The translations under genes were made by a program, and so were the position numbers. Shown here in pieces: positions 6,394 through 7,835 of a stretch of DNA of 7,835 nucleotides. The DNA is taken from the NCBI GenBank assembly GCA_003520455.1, contig DOUV01000117.1:597-8431 (forward strand). Direction: 5' to 3'. The DNA comes from Chloroflexota bacterium. Lineage in GTDB: Bacteria > Chloroflexota > Anaerolineae > Ardenticatenales > Ardenticatenaceae. Each line of letters begins with the position of its first letter. Within the stretch, counting starts at the first letter, position 1. The notes under the pieces were generated by a model. The model did not search any database. It worked only from the letters and a program-made list of their open reading frames with translations, and was not told the origin of the DNA.

Positions 6394-7434
6394 ATGAAAT
6401 TGGGTGTCTTCAATCCCCCCTTCGATGGCGTCCCCCGCGACGAGATGCTCGATCGCCTGCACGACTCCGGCGTCCAGGCCGTCGAGCTTCGCAGTGGCCC
6501 GAACTCGATTGCCGAGATTGAGCGCGGCGTCTACCCCGGTCAGAACCATTTCGATCCGAAGGAGGCCCTGGCCAGCCCCGACTACCTCGACCACGTGCGC
6601 CGCGCTTTCCAGTCGCGCGGCATGATCATCAGCGCGCTCTCGGCCCACGGCAACCCCGTCCACCCGGACGCTGGCGAGGCGCGCGTCTACCAGGAGTGGT
6701 TCGAGGCCAGTGTGCGGGCCGCCGAGAAGTTGGGCGTGGGGGTGGTCGTGCTCTTCAGCGGCTGCCCCGGCGGGCAGCCAGGCGACCGCAGCCCGAACTG
6801 GGTCACTTACACCTGGCCCCCCGACTTCGCTGAGGCGCTCGACTACCAGTGGAACCAGGTCCTGATCCCCTACTGGAAGGAGGCCGCCGCCTTCGCCGCG
6901 ACCCACGGCATCAAGATCGCCATCGAGCCCCACCCGGGCTTCTCGGTCTACAACACCCAGACGGCTCTCAAACTCTGCCGTGCCGTGAACGAGACCATCG
7001 GCGTCAACTTCGACCCGAGCCACCTCTTCTGGCAGGGGATCGATCCCGTGCAAGCCATCCGAGCCCTGCGTGGCCGCATCTATCACTTCCACGCCAAGGA
7101 CACCTGGATCGACCCCGTCAACAAAATGACCAACGGCGTGCTACAGATGCAGGGCGACCTGGTCGAGCGAACCTTCTTCTTCCGCACGGTCGGCTACGGC
7201 CATGACGACCTGATGTGGAAGCGGATCGTCAGCGCGCTGCGCATGAACGGCTACGACGATGTACTCTCGATCGAGCACGAAGATCCGCTCGCCAGCCGCG
7301 ACGAGGGCCTCCGCCGGGCGATCGAATTCCTGCACGACGTCCTGCTGACCGAGCCCGTCGGGGAGACCTGGTGGGAACGGCCACGCGAGGAGAGTCCCGT
7401 TGCGGGCGAGCAGGTCGGAAGGATTGAAAGTTGA
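6394..7434 (+). CDS. Sugar phosphate isomerase/epimerase, xylose isomerase-like TIM barrel
   Basis: A 346-residue soluble protein of the AP-endonuclease 2/xylose isomerase-like barrel superfamily, expected to isomerise or epimerise a sugar, polyol or keto-sugar with a divalent metal. The first strand begins at once (KLGVFNP). Likely metal or catalytic residues at strand ends are H85 in SAHGNP, E178 in AIEPHPG, D207 and H210 in NFDPSH, H233 and D236 in HFHAKDTW, and E294 in SIEHED. The order E...D..H...H.KD...E is typical. The frame is open upstream to 6121, but ATG 6394 has AAAGGA about seven bases before it and places strand one at the N-terminus, so I chose it. The C-terminal tail (about 320-346) is polar. 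The substrate cannot be told from sequence. No transporter or sugar kinase is adjacent in the window. Confidence 0.92.
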   Translation: MKLGVFNPPFDGVPRDEMLDRLHDSGVQAVELRSGPNSIAEIERGVYPGQNHFDPKEALASPDYLDHVRRAFQSRGMIISALSAHGNPVHPDAGEARVYQEWFEASVRAAEKLGVGVVVLFSGCPGGQPGDRSPNWVTYTWPPDFAEALDYQWNQVLIPYWKEAAAFAATHGIKIAIEPHPGFSVYNTQTALKLCRAVNETIGVNFDPSHLFWQGIDPVQAIRALRGRIYHFHAKDTWIDPVNKMTNGVLQMQGDLVERTFFFRTVGYGHDDLMWKRIVSALRMNGYDDVLSIEHEDPLASRDEGLRRAIEFLHDVLLTEPVGETWWERPREESPVAGEQVGRIES

Positions 7435-7452
7435 AGGTGAAAGGTTCGCGAC

Positions 7453-7496
7453 GGGCTGGCAGAACTTCGAAGGTTCAACCTGTGACCTGCCAACCC
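7453..7496. repeat. Stem-loop between isomerase and ArfB-like genes
   Basis: GGGCTGGCAG (7453-7462) and CTGCCAACCC (7487-7496) pair over ten positions with one mismatch. The 24-base loop contains the palindrome CTTCGAAG. No T-run follows, so it may be an attenuating or mRNA-stabilising structure, not a proven terminator. The flanking GAAAGTTGAAGGTGAAAGG is a simple purine-rich sequence. Confidence 0.35.
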
Positions 7497-7518
7497 CTCG
7501 CCCGCTTTCAGAGGCCGC

Positions 7519-7835
7519 ATGACTGCCAGTCGCACCATTGAAATCACGCCTGAATTGAGCATCCCAGCCGACGAGCTACGCTTCCAGTTCGCACACTCGG
7601 GTGGGCCCGGTGGGCAGCACGTCAACACCAGCGCGACCAGCGTCGAGCTGCGCTTCGACGTCGCCGCCTCGCCCAGCCTGAGCGAGGCACAGCGTGCCCG
7701 GGTGATGTCCGTGCTCAAGGGTTTCATCGATAGCCGCGGCGTCCTCCACCTGGTGGCCACGACCAGCCGCAGCCAGCACCAGAACCGTGCCGAAGTGGTA
7801 GCGCGGTTCCAACGACTCATGCGCCGGGCGCTCCA
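7519..7835 (+). CDS. arfB: ArfB/YaeJ-type aminoacyl-tRNA hydrolase (3' end outside window)
   Basis: The first 105 codons are present; the frame is still open at the window edge. It is a class-I release-factor-like domain without codon-recognition domains. Such proteins enter ribosomes stalled on mRNAs lacking a stop codon and hydrolyse the peptidyl-tRNA. SGGPGGQHVNTSAT at 27-40 carries the catalytic GGQ (31-33). IEITPELSIPADELRFQFA before it is typical of the ArfB N-terminus, and LVATTSRSQHQNRAEVVARF (78-97) matches the conserved second half. Full ArfB proteins are about 140 residues with a basic tail that lies in the mRNA channel; that tail is not visible here, so ArfB versus another GGQ-domain paralogue is not fully decided. 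GAGG precedes ATG by four bases. It follows the isomerase gene by 84 bases in the same direction. Confidence 0.92.
   Translation, partial: MTASRTIEITPELSIPADELRFQFAHSGGPGGQHVNTSATSVELRFDVAASPSLSEAQRARVMSVLKGFIDSRGVLHLVATTSRSQHQNRAEVVARFQRLMRRAL

Noticed and set aside
6088..7092. 334-residue minus-strand frame spanning the isomerase
   Set aside because: Most of it is the shadow of the isomerase. Only its last part (below about 6245) is meaningful, and that is the OYE remnant reported separately.

Overview
The window is a GC-rich stretch of bacterial chromosome with ordinary metabolic and housekeeping genes separated by rather long, hairpin-rich spacers. The lipoprotein-like gene with repeated ALATQ segments, the spacer style and the gene mix remind me of Chloroflexota (Chloroflexus/Roseiflexus-like). 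That assignment is an inference from style, not from a marker gene. I see no tRNA, rRNA, CRISPR array, insertion sequence or phage gene.

Layout, left to right. Positions 1-427 hold no gene I can recognise, only small inverted repeats. At 428-1376 (+) lies a secreted or lipoprotein-like gene: signal peptide, coiled-coil repeats, Pro/Thr linker, C-terminal domain. It is broken by one extra base near 785. After a structured spacer come two leftward genes: a 112-residue conserved protein (1645-1983) that I tentatively place in DUF6027, and an ADP-ribose pyrophosphatase-type NUDIX hydrolase (2171-2722). A 379-base divergent spacer with a good sigma-70-type promoter and a 10-bp palindrome leads to the large rightward gene 3102-5405, an NADP-type malic enzyme with a C-terminal phosphotransacetylase-like domain (MaeB type).

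Convergent to it is a small single-pass membrane protein gene (5461-5787, -). It has its own TATAAT box and Shine-Dalgarno sequence, and its 3' end runs through strong hairpins that probably terminate transcription. Next is a clear gene remnant on the minus strand (about 5893-6245): pieces of an Old Yellow Enzyme family oxidoreductase with an internal deletion, two frameshifts and a TGG-to-TGA type stop. Then come a TIM-barrel sugar phosphate isomerase/epimerase (6394-7434, +) and the first 105 codons of an ArfB/YaeJ-type peptidyl-tRNA hydrolase with a GGQ motif (7519 to the window edge, +).

The genes do not form one evident pathway. Malic enzyme links the C4 acid pool to pyruvate and NADPH, the NUDIX enzyme cleans up ADP-ribose-like nucleotides, the isomerase probably acts on a sugar or polyol, and ArfB rescues stalled ribosomes. 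I found no convincing undescribed system. The most informative observations are the unannotated Old Yellow Enzyme relic and the single-base frameshift in the coiled-coil lipoprotein.
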